Below are positions 53,066 to 61,356 of a stretch of DNA of 64,000 nucleotides, one piece after another; the first letter of the stretch is position 1, and every line of letters begins with the position of its first letter. The notes beneath the pieces are model-generated. The model was not told where the DNA came from. It saw only the letters and a list, made by a program, of their open reading frames with translations, and did no database searches. The position numbers and the translations under genes were made by a program. This DNA is from Aeromicrobium sp. (GTDB lineage Bacteria; Actinomycetota; Actinomycetes; Propionibacteriales; Nocardioidaceae): assembly GCA_023257515.1 (NCBI GenBank), contig JALRCA010000019.1, forward strand, positions 1 through 64,000, written 5' to 3'.

Positions 53066-53893
53066 ATGCCCAGCACCCAGCTCGACGCGCACCGTCACAT
53101 CGGTGAGCTGCCCGCGTTCCCGTTCTACGGCGGACCGGCCATCAGGGCTGACGTCACGGCGAAGGCGACGGTCAAGGACTTCCTGGCCACGCTCGACGCC
53201 GAGCGCACGGAGCGCACGCTGGTGCTGCCGAACTACGGGGTGCCGATCCCGGACGCCGCGTTCGACCTGAACCCGCTGGCGCTCGAGGCGGCGCAGGCCG
53301 ACGACCGCGTCAGCTGCGGGCTGTGGGTCTCGCCCAAGGCGTCCGACGCCGAGCGCAACGAGACCGCGCTGTCGCTCGTGGGGGAGCAGGGCGTCAAGGC
53401 GCTCAAGACGAGCTTCCTGCTCGGCGGCAGTCCGACCGATCCCGACTGCGCCGAGCAGCTCGACCGCATCTTCACCACGGCCGCCGAGCACGACCTCGTC
53501 GTCCACGTGCACACCTCGCCCGGCGCGGCGTCCGACGTCGACCAGGTCGGCACGCTCGTCGACCGTTACGGCGACGACACCAAGATCCACCTCGTCCACC
53601 TGGGCGGCGGCATGAGCGGCCACATGAAGCTCATCGGCGGCCGCCTCTTCGACTGGATCGAGGCCGGCAAGCAGGTCTACACCGACACGTCGTGGACGAT
53701 CGGCTTCGCGCCGGCCTGGCTCGTCCAGGAGATCGAGAGGCGCGGCGTCGGCCACGACCGGATCCTGTTCGCGACCGACGCGCCCTGGGGCGACTTCGAG
53801 GGCGAGTACGCGCGCCTCGCCGCGGCCGCCGGCGACGGCGAGCTCGCCGACCGCGTCTTCCGGCGCAACTTCGAGGCCCTCTACGGCACGTAG
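53066..53893 (+). CDS. Amidohydrolase (TIM-barrel) family protein
   Basis: LDAHRHIGE...VHVHTSPG...IHLVHLGGGMSGH...TDTSW...ILFATDAPWGDFEGEYARL. Confidence 0.8.
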   Translation: MPSTQLDAHRHIGELPAFPFYGGPAIRADVTAKATVKDFLATLDAERTERTLVLPNYGVPIPDAAFDLNPLALEAAQADDRVSCGLWVSPKASDAERNETALSLVGEQGVKALKTSFLLGGSPTDPDCAEQLDRIFTTAAEHDLVVHVHTSPGAASDVDQVGTLVDRYGDDTKIHLVHLGGGMSGHMKLIGGRLFDWIEAGKQVYTDTSWTIGFAPAWLVQEIERRGVGHDRILFATDAPWGDFEGEYARLAAAAGDGELADRVFRRNFEALYGT

Positions 53894-53981
53894 CCCCCAC
53901 GACCCTGGCGGCACAACGTCGTGCCGCCAGTCCAGCACCGCCCGCACGACCGATCGCAGGACCCGACACCAGGAGAATCGC

Positions 53982-54506
53982 ATGACCGAGATCGACGACC
54001 AGATCGCCGAGAACATCGCCAAGTCCCTCGCCGAGATCCCGCACCCCTCGCAGCCCCAGGGCACCAACCTGTACGGCTCGACCAAGCTGTTCCCCGACTA
54101 CCAGGCCGAGGACGGCGAGTCGTACTTCACGCTCGTGCACGGCATCCCGCACGAGTCGTCGGTGAGCTTCGTCGCGATCCTGCAGGCGACCCGCGCGCTC
54201 CGCAAGGGCTTCGACTCCGCGATGTACTTCTACGGCCCCGGCACCCTCGCGTGCATGGCCACGCGCGGCTTCCCGACGACGGGCGACGCGGGCTTCCCCG
54301 GCGAGCTCAACATGAACGCCTCGCTCGAGACGTTCATCGCCGAGGGCGGCACGGTGTACTGCTGTCGCTTCGGCCTGGCGCTGCACGGCCTGCGCGAGGA
54401 GGACCTGATCGAGGGCGTCATCCCGGCGCACCCGCTCGACGTGCAGGACGCGCTCATCCACTACGCCCGCAAGGGCGCCATCATCAACTCGACGTACAAC
54501 CTCTGA
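53982..54506 (+). CDS. MSMEG_0572/Sll0783 family nitrogen starvation response protein
   Basis: MTEIDDQIAENIAKSLAEIPHPSQPQGTNLYGSTKLFPDYQAEDGESYFTLVHGIPHESSVSFVAILQATRALRKGFDSAMYFYGPGT. Confidence 0.8.
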   Translation: MTEIDDQIAENIAKSLAEIPHPSQPQGTNLYGSTKLFPDYQAEDGESYFTLVHGIPHESSVSFVAILQATRALRKGFDSAMYFYGPGTLACMATRGFPTTGDAGFPGELNMNASLETFIAEGGTVYCCRFGLALHGLREEDLIEGVIPAHPLDVQDALIHYARKGAIINSTYNL

Positions 54507-54516
54507 GGCCGACGAG

Positions 54517-55602
54517 ATGACCGCACCGTCCTCGCAGCAGGAGACGCGCACGTCGACGCGGGTCGACGTGGCCATCCAGGGCATCCGTCTGCTCGACGCC
54601 CCGCTCACGCGCCCCAACGGCGCCGGGCCGAGCGCCGACGGGCATGTGCTGCTGGACGGGGTCGGTGCGGCCATCCCGCTCGACCCCCGCAGCCCGTACA
54701 CGGTCGCTGGCGGCAAGCTGCTGCTCGACGGCGCCGACACGGGGCTTGGGGTCGAGGCCGTCGCCCGGCCACGCTTCTACGACCTGACCACGTCGGACGG
54801 CACGAGCATGGAGATGGTCGCGCGGCTCCATGCCGCCGATGTGCTCGCGACCACCGTCGTGCAGACGTGCATGCGCTACGACCCGTCCGACCGCTGCCGG
54901 TTCTGCGCCATCGAGCAGTCGCTCGAGCAGGGCACGACGGTCGCGGTCAAGACGCCGCAGCAGATCGCCGAGGTCGCCCAGGCCGCGCACGACCTGGACG
55001 GCGTCCGCCAGATGGTGATGACCACCGGCACCTCCCGCGGGCGCGACCGCGGCGCCACGCATCTCGCGCGCTGCGTCCGCGCCGTCCGTGAGGTGCTGCC
55101 CGACCTGCCCATCCAGGTGCAGATCGAGCCGCCCGGCGACCTGGCCTCGATCACCGAGCTCTACGAGGCCGGCGCCCGCTCGATCGGCATCCACGTCGAG
55201 TCGATGGACGACGACGTCCGCCGCCGCTGGATGCCGGGCAAGGCCACCGTCCCGCTCGACGAGTACCGCGCCGCCTGGCGCGAGGCCGTCCGCGTGTTCG
55301 GCCACAACCAGGTCTCGACCTACCTGCTGGTCGGCCTGGGCGAGGACGCGGACGAGCTCGTCGCCGCAGCGACCGAGCTGATCGACATGGGTGTCTACCC
55401 GTTCGTGGTGCCGTTCCGCCCGCTCGCGGGCACGCTCGCCACGGACGTCGACCGCGCCCCGGCCCCCAGCCGTCGCGACGTCGGCTCCGTCACGGTGCGC
55501 GTCGCCGCGGCGCTGCGGCGCGCCGGCATGGCCGGGTCCGACCAGGCCGCCGGCTGTGCTGCGTGCGGCGCCTGCTCGGCCCTGAGCTGCGAGGGCGCCT
55601 GA
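54517..55602 (+). CDS. MSMEG_0568 family radical SAM protein
   Basis: VVQTCMRYDPSDRCRFCAIEQS (CX8CX2C), IQVQIEPPGDLA, GARSIGIHVESMDDDVRRRWMPGKATVPLDEY, C-terminal CAACGACSALSC. Confidence 0.8.
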   Translation: MTAPSSQQETRTSTRVDVAIQGIRLLDAPLTRPNGAGPSADGHVLLDGVGAAIPLDPRSPYTVAGGKLLLDGADTGLGVEAVARPRFYDLTTSDGTSMEMVARLHAADVLATTVVQTCMRYDPSDRCRFCAIEQSLEQGTTVAVKTPQQIAEVAQAAHDLDGVRQMVMTTGTSRGRDRGATHLARCVRAVREVLPDLPIQVQIEPPGDLASITELYEAGARSIGIHVESMDDDVRRRWMPGKATVPLDEYRAAWREAVRVFGHNQVSTYLLVGLGEDADELVAAATELIDMGVYPFVVPFRPLAGTLATDVDRAPAPSRRDVGSVTVRVAAALRRAGMAGSDQAAGCAACGACSALSCEGA

Positions 55603-55603
55603 C

Positions 55604-57010
55604 ATGAGCCTCGACCACGGCATCCTGACCGGCACCCGCCCGGGCCACGTCGCGGCACCACCGACGTGGCTCGTGGTCCAGGCCGGACCCGCCGAGCTGA
55701 CGGACTACCGACGGCTGCGTCGCGAGGTGTTCGTCCGCGAGCAAGGGCTCTTCGACGTCAGCGACCACGACGACGTCGACGACGATGCGCGTACGGTCGT
55801 GCTGGTCGCGCGCACGCAGGACGGCACGGTCCTCGGCGGCGTGCGGGTCCACCCGGCCCCGCACCCCGCGACAGCCGACCGCGACCTCGGGTGGTGGCGG
55901 GGGAGCCGCCTCGTGGTGGCGCCCTCGGCACGCCAGGGCGCCGGCGTGGGAGCCGCGCTCGTGCGGGCCGCGTGCGCCCTCGCGGAGTCGGTGGGGGCAC
56001 TGCGGTTCGACGCCACGGTCCAGGAGCGCCACGCATCGCTGTTCACACGCCTCGGCTGGCGGTCCAGGGGACAGGTCGACCTGCTGGGACACCCGCACGT
56101 CGAGGTCGACTGGCCGATCGAGCGCACCCGACGGCTCGTCGCCGCGACCAAGTCGCCGCTCGGCTCCCTGCTGGCCGGCCTCGCCGGACCCGACGGCTTC
56201 CGCGGCGACGACGGCGCACCCGTGCCCGGCTCCGACCTGGTCGCCGCGTGCGACGCGATCATCCCGTCCATGGTCGAGCGCGACCCCGAGTGGGCCGGCT
56301 GGTGCGCGGCACTCGTCAACCTCAACGACCTGACCGCCATGGGCGCCAGCCCGGTCGGTCTGCTCGACGCCGTCGCCGCGCGCAACGCCTCGTTCGCCCG
56401 CCGCATCGTGTCGGGCCTGCGCGAGGCCGTGCAGGCCTGGGACGTCCCCGTCCTCGGCGGACACACCCAGCTGGGCGTCCCCGCGGCCCTGTCCGTCACA
56501 GCGCTGGGTCGCACGACCCGACCCGTGCCGGGCGGGGGAGCGAGCGTGGGACAGTCCGTCCGCATCACCGCCGACCTCGGCGGTGGCTGGCGTCCCGGCT
56601 ACACCGGCGCGCAGTGGGACTCCTCGTCGCACCGCACCGGTGAGGAGCTCCGCGCGCTGGGAGGCACGGTCGCCACCCTGAGCCCCAGCGCGGCCAAGGA
56701 CGTCAGCATGTCGGGCCTGGTCGGCACGACGGGCATGCTCGCCGAGGCGAGCGGCGTCCGCGCCGTGCTCGACGTGGCCCAGGTGCCGACCCCCGAGGAC
56801 GCGAGCGTGGGGGACTGGTTCACCTGCTTCCCCGGCTTCGCGATGGTCACGACCGACCACCCCACGGCGAGCCCCGGCGACCTGCCCGGCTTCGTCACCT
56901 CACAGGTCTGCGGTGACATCACCGCCGGCAGCGGAGTCGGGCTGCGATGGCCCGACGGCGTGGTGACGGAGGCCGTCGACGGCCACGTCACCGGAATGGG
57001 AGCAACATGA
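55604..57010 (+). CDS. MSMEG_0567-type fusion: GNAT acetyltransferase + AIR synthase-related domain
   Basis: N-term YRRLRREVFVREQGLF...SARQGAGVGAALVRAACALAE (GNAT); C-term DLTAMGASPVGLLDAV...GHTQLGVPAALSVTALG (PurM-like). Confidence 0.8.
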   Translation: MSLDHGILTGTRPGHVAAPPTWLVVQAGPAELTDYRRLRREVFVREQGLFDVSDHDDVDDDARTVVLVARTQDGTVLGGVRVHPAPHPATADRDLGWWRGSRLVVAPSARQGAGVGAALVRAACALAESVGALRFDATVQERHASLFTRLGWRSRGQVDLLGHPHVEVDWPIERTRRLVAATKSPLGSLLAGLAGPDGFRGDDGAPVPGSDLVAACDAIIPSMVERDPEWAGWCAALVNLNDLTAMGASPVGLLDAVAARNASFARRIVSGLREAVQAWDVPVLGGHTQLGVPAALSVTALGRTTRPVPGGGASVGQSVRITADLGGGWRPGYTGAQWDSSSHRTGEELRALGGTVATLSPSAAKDVSMSGLVGTTGMLAEASGVRAVLDVAQVPTPEDASVGDWFTCFPGFAMVTTDHPTASPGDLPGFVTSQVCGDITAGSGVGLRWPDGVVTEAVDGHVTGMGAT

Positions 57011-57864
57011 GCACCACCTTCGCAGCCGTGTCCGAGAACTTCGGGCGCGACGTCGACGACAACCTGGCACGCATCGCCGCCCTCACCGAGGAGGCGCGCG
57101 CCCGGGGGGCCGGGCTGCTGGCGCTGCCCGAGGCGTGTCTCGGCGGCTACCTGTCGGTGCTGGGCCGCGGACGCGACGGCAGCCACGACGCCGAGCCTGA
57201 ATCGCTGCCCCCCGTCATGGACGTCGACGGCACCGAGCTGCGCCGCGTCGCCGAGATCGCCGGTGACATGACCCTCGTGGTCGGCCTGTGCGAGTCCGAC
57301 GGCACGACCCGCTACAACAGCGCCGCGATCGTGAGCGGCGACGGCGTCCTGGGCGTGCACCGCAAGGTCCACCAGCCCCTCGGCGAGAGCCTCTACTACG
57401 ACGCCGGCGAGGTGTTCGAGGCGTTCGAGACGCCGGTCGGCCGCCTGGGCGCGCTGATCTGCTACGACAAGGCCTTCCCCGAGGCCGCACGCGCACTCGC
57501 CCTCGACGGGGCCGAGGTCGTCGCCTGCATCTCCGCCTGGCCCGCCTCGCGGACGGCGACCGCCGACGACCTGGCCGACGACCGCTGGACCCACCGCTTC
57601 AACCTCTTCGACGGGGCCCGGGCCCTCGAGAACCAGATCGTCTGGGTCGCCTCTAACCAGACGGGCACCTTCGGCTCGCTGCGGTTCGTCGCGAACGCCA
57701 AGATCATCGGGCCCGGTGGCGACGTGCGCGCCACGACCGGGACCGCGGCGGGCATGGCCGTGGCCACGCTCGACGTGCAGTCCGAGCTCGAGGCGGCACG
57801 ACGGGCCATGTTCCACCTCGGTGACCGTCGCCCCGAGACCTACCGGGAGCGCGTGCATGCCTGA
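57007..57864 (+). CDS. Nitrilase (carbon-nitrogen hydrolase), catalytic triad intact
   Basis: LPEACLGGY (Glu), HRKVHQP (Lys), ALICYDKAFPEAAR (Cys). Confidence 0.9.
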   Translation: MSTTFAAVSENFGRDVDDNLARIAALTEEARARGAGLLALPEACLGGYLSVLGRGRDGSHDAEPESLPPVMDVDGTELRRVAEIAGDMTLVVGLCESDGTTRYNSAAIVSGDGVLGVHRKVHQPLGESLYYDAGEVFEAFETPVGRLGALICYDKAFPEAARALALDGAEVVACISAWPASRTATADDLADDRWTHRFNLFDGARALENQIVWVASNQTGTFGSLRFVANAKIIGPGGDVRATTGTAAGMAVATLDVQSELEAARRAMFHLGDRRPETYRERVHA

Positions 57865-58159
57865 GATGACGTTCACCGTCCGCTGGCCGGACGGCCGGGT
57901 GGACCCGTGCTACTCGCCGTCGCTCGTCGCGCACGACCACCTCGACGTCGGCGCGACCTACACCGTGGCCGAGTTCGTCGACCGCTCCACGACGCTGCTC
58001 GCCCTCGCGAGCGACCGGGTGCGGGCCCGGTACGGCTTCGCCTGCTCGGCCTCGGCCGCCTCGCAGGAGCGGATCGCCACCACCGCCGGGGCCTATGCCC
58101 CCGACGACACCGTCGAGATCGTCTCGATGGAGCCCCCGCTGCCGGGAGGACCCTCATGA
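57857..58159 (+). CDS. MSMEG_0570 family nitrogen starvation response protein
   Basis: MPEMTFTVRWPDGRVDPCYSPSLVAHDHLDVGATYTVAEFVDRSTTLLALASDRVRARYGFACSAS. Confidence 0.75.
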   Translation: MPEMTFTVRWPDGRVDPCYSPSLVAHDHLDVGATYTVAEFVDRSTTLLALASDRVRARYGFACSASAASQERIATTAGAYAPDDTVEIVSMEPPLPGGPS

Positions 58160-59409
58160 ACATCCCCGTCGCCATCGTCGGAGCCGGCCAGGCCGGGCTG
58201 TCGGTGAGCCACCACCTGAGCGCCCAGCACGTCGAGCACGTGCTGCTCGAGGCCGGCACGCCGGCCCACGAGTGGGCCGACAGCCGCTGGGACAACTTCA
58301 CGCTCGTCACGCCCAACTGGCACTGCCGACTGCCCGGCTACACCTACGAGGGCCCCGAACCCGACGGGTTCATGACGCGCGACGAGGTCGTCACGTGGCT
58401 CGACGGCTACGTCCGCTCGTTCGACCCGCCCGTGCGGTCCCACACGCGCGTCGTCGAGACCCGCGAGCGCGCCGGCGGCGGGTTCGTCCTCGAGCTCGAG
58501 ACGCCGCAGGGACCCGAGACGCTCGAGGCCGACCACGTCGTCGTGGCGACCGGCGGCTACCACCGACCCGTCGAACCGGCATGGGCCCGGGCGATCGACC
58601 CGTCCGTCACCCAGCTGCACTCGCAGCAGTACATGAACGCCGACCAGCTGCCCGACGGCGCGGTCCTCGTCGTCGGCTCGGGACAGTCCGGCACCCAGAT
58701 CGCCGAGGACCTGCACCTGGAGGGCCGACAGGTGCACCTCGCGCTCGGCAACGCGCCGCGCGTGGCCCGCACCTACCGCGGCCGCGACTGCATGACGTGG
58801 CTCGCCGACATGGGGCTCTACGACACGCCCGTGCAGCAGTACCCCGGCGGTCTGGCGGCGCGCGAGAAGACCAACCACTACGTGACCGGCCGCGACGGTG
58901 GCCGCGACATCGACCTGCGGCGGTTCGCCCTCGAGGGCATGCAGCTCTACGGGGCCCTGCGGGACGCCGAGGGCTCCCGACTGGAGGTCGCACCCACCCT
59001 GACGAGGTCGCTCGACGCCGCCGACGCGGTCTACACCTCGATCCGCCGCGACATCGACCGCTTCATCGAGCGCGAGGGCATCGACGCCCCCACCGAGGAC
59101 CCCTACGAGCCGCCGTGGGCGCCGGACCACGACCCGACGGCGCTGGACCTCGAGGCCGAGGGGATCACGAGCATCGTGTGGGCCATCGGGTACCGGCCCG
59201 ACTACGGCTGGCTCCGGGTCGGCGTGTTCGACGGGACCGGCCGCCCGACCCACACGCGCGGCGTCACGTCCGTCCCCGGCCTGTTCTTCGTGGGTCTCCC
59301 GTGGATGCACACGTGGGGGTCGGGCCGCTTCCTCGGTGTCGCCGCCGACGCCGAGCACGTCGCGGGCTGCATCACGGGCGCCTTCCACCCGGTGGCGCAG
59401 GGCGTCTGA
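58156..59409 (+). CDS. MSMEG_0569 family flavin-dependent oxidoreductase
   Basis: VAIVGAGQAGLSVSHHL, VLVVGSGQSGTQIAEDL (two Rossmann motifs), HCRLPGYTYEGPEPDGFMTRDEV. Confidence 0.85.
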   Translation: MNIPVAIVGAGQAGLSVSHHLSAQHVEHVLLEAGTPAHEWADSRWDNFTLVTPNWHCRLPGYTYEGPEPDGFMTRDEVVTWLDGYVRSFDPPVRSHTRVVETRERAGGGFVLELETPQGPETLEADHVVVATGGYHRPVEPAWARAIDPSVTQLHSQQYMNADQLPDGAVLVVGSGQSGTQIAEDLHLEGRQVHLALGNAPRVARTYRGRDCMTWLADMGLYDTPVQQYPGGLAAREKTNHYVTGRDGGRDIDLRRFALEGMQLYGALRDAEGSRLEVAPTLTRSLDAADAVYTSIRRDIDRFIEREGIDAPTEDPYEPPWAPDHDPTALDLEAEGITSIVWAIGYRPDYGWLRVGVFDGTGRPTHTRGVTSVPGLFFVGLPWMHTWGSGRFLGVAADAEHVAGCITGAFHPVAQGV

Positions 59410-59410
59410 C

Positions 59411-60256
59411 GTGCGCATCGGCGCGGTCGCCGCGCACTTCGGTCGCGACCTCGAGCGATCCCTCGACAAGGTCGAGCGGATCGTGGACGACGCCCGCACG
59501 AGTGGCGTGGAGCTGCTGGTCCTGCCCGACGCGACCCTGGGCGGCTACCTCACGGACCTGCGGCACCCGTCCGCCGACTCGCTGCCGCCCGCCCTGCCAG
59601 AGGACGACGACCGGATCAGCCGTATCGCGCGGCTGGCCGCCGACATGGTGGTGTGCTTCGGCTACACCGAGGAGGTCGTCGCCGACGACGAGGTCGTCCA
59701 CTACAACGCAGCTCTGTGCGTGCACGGCGACGGCGTCCTCGGGCGACACCGCAAGGTGCACCAGCCGGCGGGCGAGGCGCTCGCCTTCCGTGCCGGTGAC
59801 CGGTTCACCGCGTTCGACACGCCGCTCGGACGACTCGGCATGCTCATCGACTACGACAAGACGTTCCCGGAGTCGGCGCGCTCCCTGGCGCTGGACGGCG
59901 CCGAGGTGATCGCCTGCCTGTCCGCCTGGCCGGCCAGCGTGACCGACCGGGCGTCGCGCCTGCCGCAGGACCGCCAGTCGCGGCTGTTCGACCTCTACGA
60001 CAGCGCCCGCGCCGCCGAGAACCAGGTCGTGTGGGTCTCGTCGAACCAGACGGGCGTCATGGGTGGGCTGCGCTTCCTCGGTCAGGCCAAGGTCGTCGGC
60101 CCCGGCGGCGACGTGCTCGCCCGTACGTGGTCCAAGGGGGCTCTCGCCGTCGCGGACGTCGACGTGCGCGCCGAGATCGCCCGCTCGCGCCGCATCCTGC
60201 ACCACCTGGACGAGCTCGCGCCGTCGAGCTACGTGACCGACAGGTGGGAGCCCTGA
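59411..60256 (+). CDS. Nitrilase-superfamily paralog lacking catalytic Glu and Cys
   Basis: GTG start; LPDATLGGY (E to D), HRKVHQP retained, MLIDYDKTFPESAR (C to D). Confidence 0.85.
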   Translation: MRIGAVAAHFGRDLERSLDKVERIVDDARTSGVELLVLPDATLGGYLTDLRHPSADSLPPALPEDDDRISRIARLAADMVVCFGYTEEVVADDEVVHYNAALCVHGDGVLGRHRKVHQPAGEALAFRAGDRFTAFDTPLGRLGMLIDYDKTFPESARSLALDGAEVIACLSAWPASVTDRASRLPQDRQSRLFDLYDSARAAENQVVWVSSNQTGVMGGLRFLGQAKVVGPGGDVLARTWSKGALAVADVDVRAEIARSRRILHHLDELAPSSYVTDRWEP

Positions 60257-61356
60257 TGCGTGTCGCCCTGCTGACCTACTCGACCAAGCCGCGAGGCGGC
60301 GTCGTGCACACCCTCGCGCTCGCGGAGGCGCTCACGCGCCAGGGCGTCGAGGTCGACGTGTGGACCCTGGCCCGTGGCGGCGACCGGACCTTCTACCGGG
60401 TCGTCGACCCGGCCGTCGGCGTGCGGGCCGTGCCGTTCCCCGACGTCTCCGGCGAGTCCGTGGGCGATCGCATCGTCCGCTCGATCGACGTCATGTCCAA
60501 GGCCTTGGCCGGCCAGCACTACGACGTGGTGCACGCCCAGGACTGCATCAGCGCGAATGCCGCGCTGACAGCGGGTCTGGAGTGCGTGCGCACGATCCAC
60601 CACCTCGACACGTTCACCACGCCGGAGCTCGTCGCCTGCCACGACCGAGCCGTCGAGGAGCCGAGCGAGCACGTGTGCGTTTCCGAGGCGGTCGCGCTCG
60701 AGGTCATGGCACGGTTCGGGCTGTCGCCGACAGTGATCCCCAACGGCGTCGACTCGGCCCGGTTCGAGCGGGCAGCCGGGCCGGACCGGGCAGCGGCTCG
60801 CGAGGACTGGCAGCGCGATCTCGGGGCCTACGTGCTCGCCGTCGGCGGGATCGAGCCGCGCAAGGGCAGCATCGACCTGCTCGAGGCGTTCGCCCTGACC
60901 CGTCGCCGTCGCCCGGACCTGCGCCTCGTGTTCGCCGGGGGAGAGACGTTGTTCGACTATCGCGACTACCGCGCGGCGTTCGACCGGCGAGCCGCCGAGC
61001 TCCACGTGGATCCCACGATGCTGGGCCTCGTGGACGACGACGCCTTGCCTGCCCTCGTCGCCGGGGCGGCGGCGGTCGCGTTCGTCTCGACCAAGGAGGG
61101 CTTCGGCCTCGCTGCGATGGAGGCGCTCGCCGCCGGCGTGCCCGTCGTGGCGCGCGACCTGCCGGTGCTACGGGAGGTCCTCGGCGACGCCGTCGTCTTC
61201 GCCTCCGACCCGCTCGGCATCGCCGCCGCGCTCGTCCGGGCGCTCGAGACACCGCCCGACCCCACGATCGGACGGGCCCTCGCCCGCACCTACACGTGGG
61301 ACTCGGCCGCGGTCGCGCACCTGGGGCTGTACCGCCGGCACCTCGACCGCTCGTGA
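60256..61356 (+). CDS. MSMEG_0565 family GT4-type glycosyltransferase
   Basis: KPRGGVVHTLALAEAL, VIPNGVDSARF, GGIEPRKGSIDLLEAF, STKEGFGLAAMEALAAGVPVVARDLPVLREVLGDA. Confidence 0.85.
   Translation: MRVALLTYSTKPRGGVVHTLALAEALTRQGVEVDVWTLARGGDRTFYRVVDPAVGVRAVPFPDVSGESVGDRIVRSIDVMSKALAGQHYDVVHAQDCISANAALTAGLECVRTIHHLDTFTTPELVACHDRAVEEPSEHVCVSEAVALEVMARFGLSPTVIPNGVDSARFERAAGPDRAAAREDWQRDLGAYVLAVGGIEPRKGSIDLLEAFALTRRRRPDLRLVFAGGETLFDYRDYRAAFDRRAAELHVDPTMLGLVDDDALPALVAGAAAVAFVSTKEGFGLAAMEALAAGVPVVARDLPVLREVLGDAVVFASDPLGIAAALVRALETPPDPTIGRALARTYTWDSAAVAHLGLYRRHLDRS

Noticed and set aside
58095-59909. 604-aa + ORF
   Set aside because: Out-of-frame shadow across the flavin oxidoreductase and nitrilase-like genes, Arg/Pro-rich.
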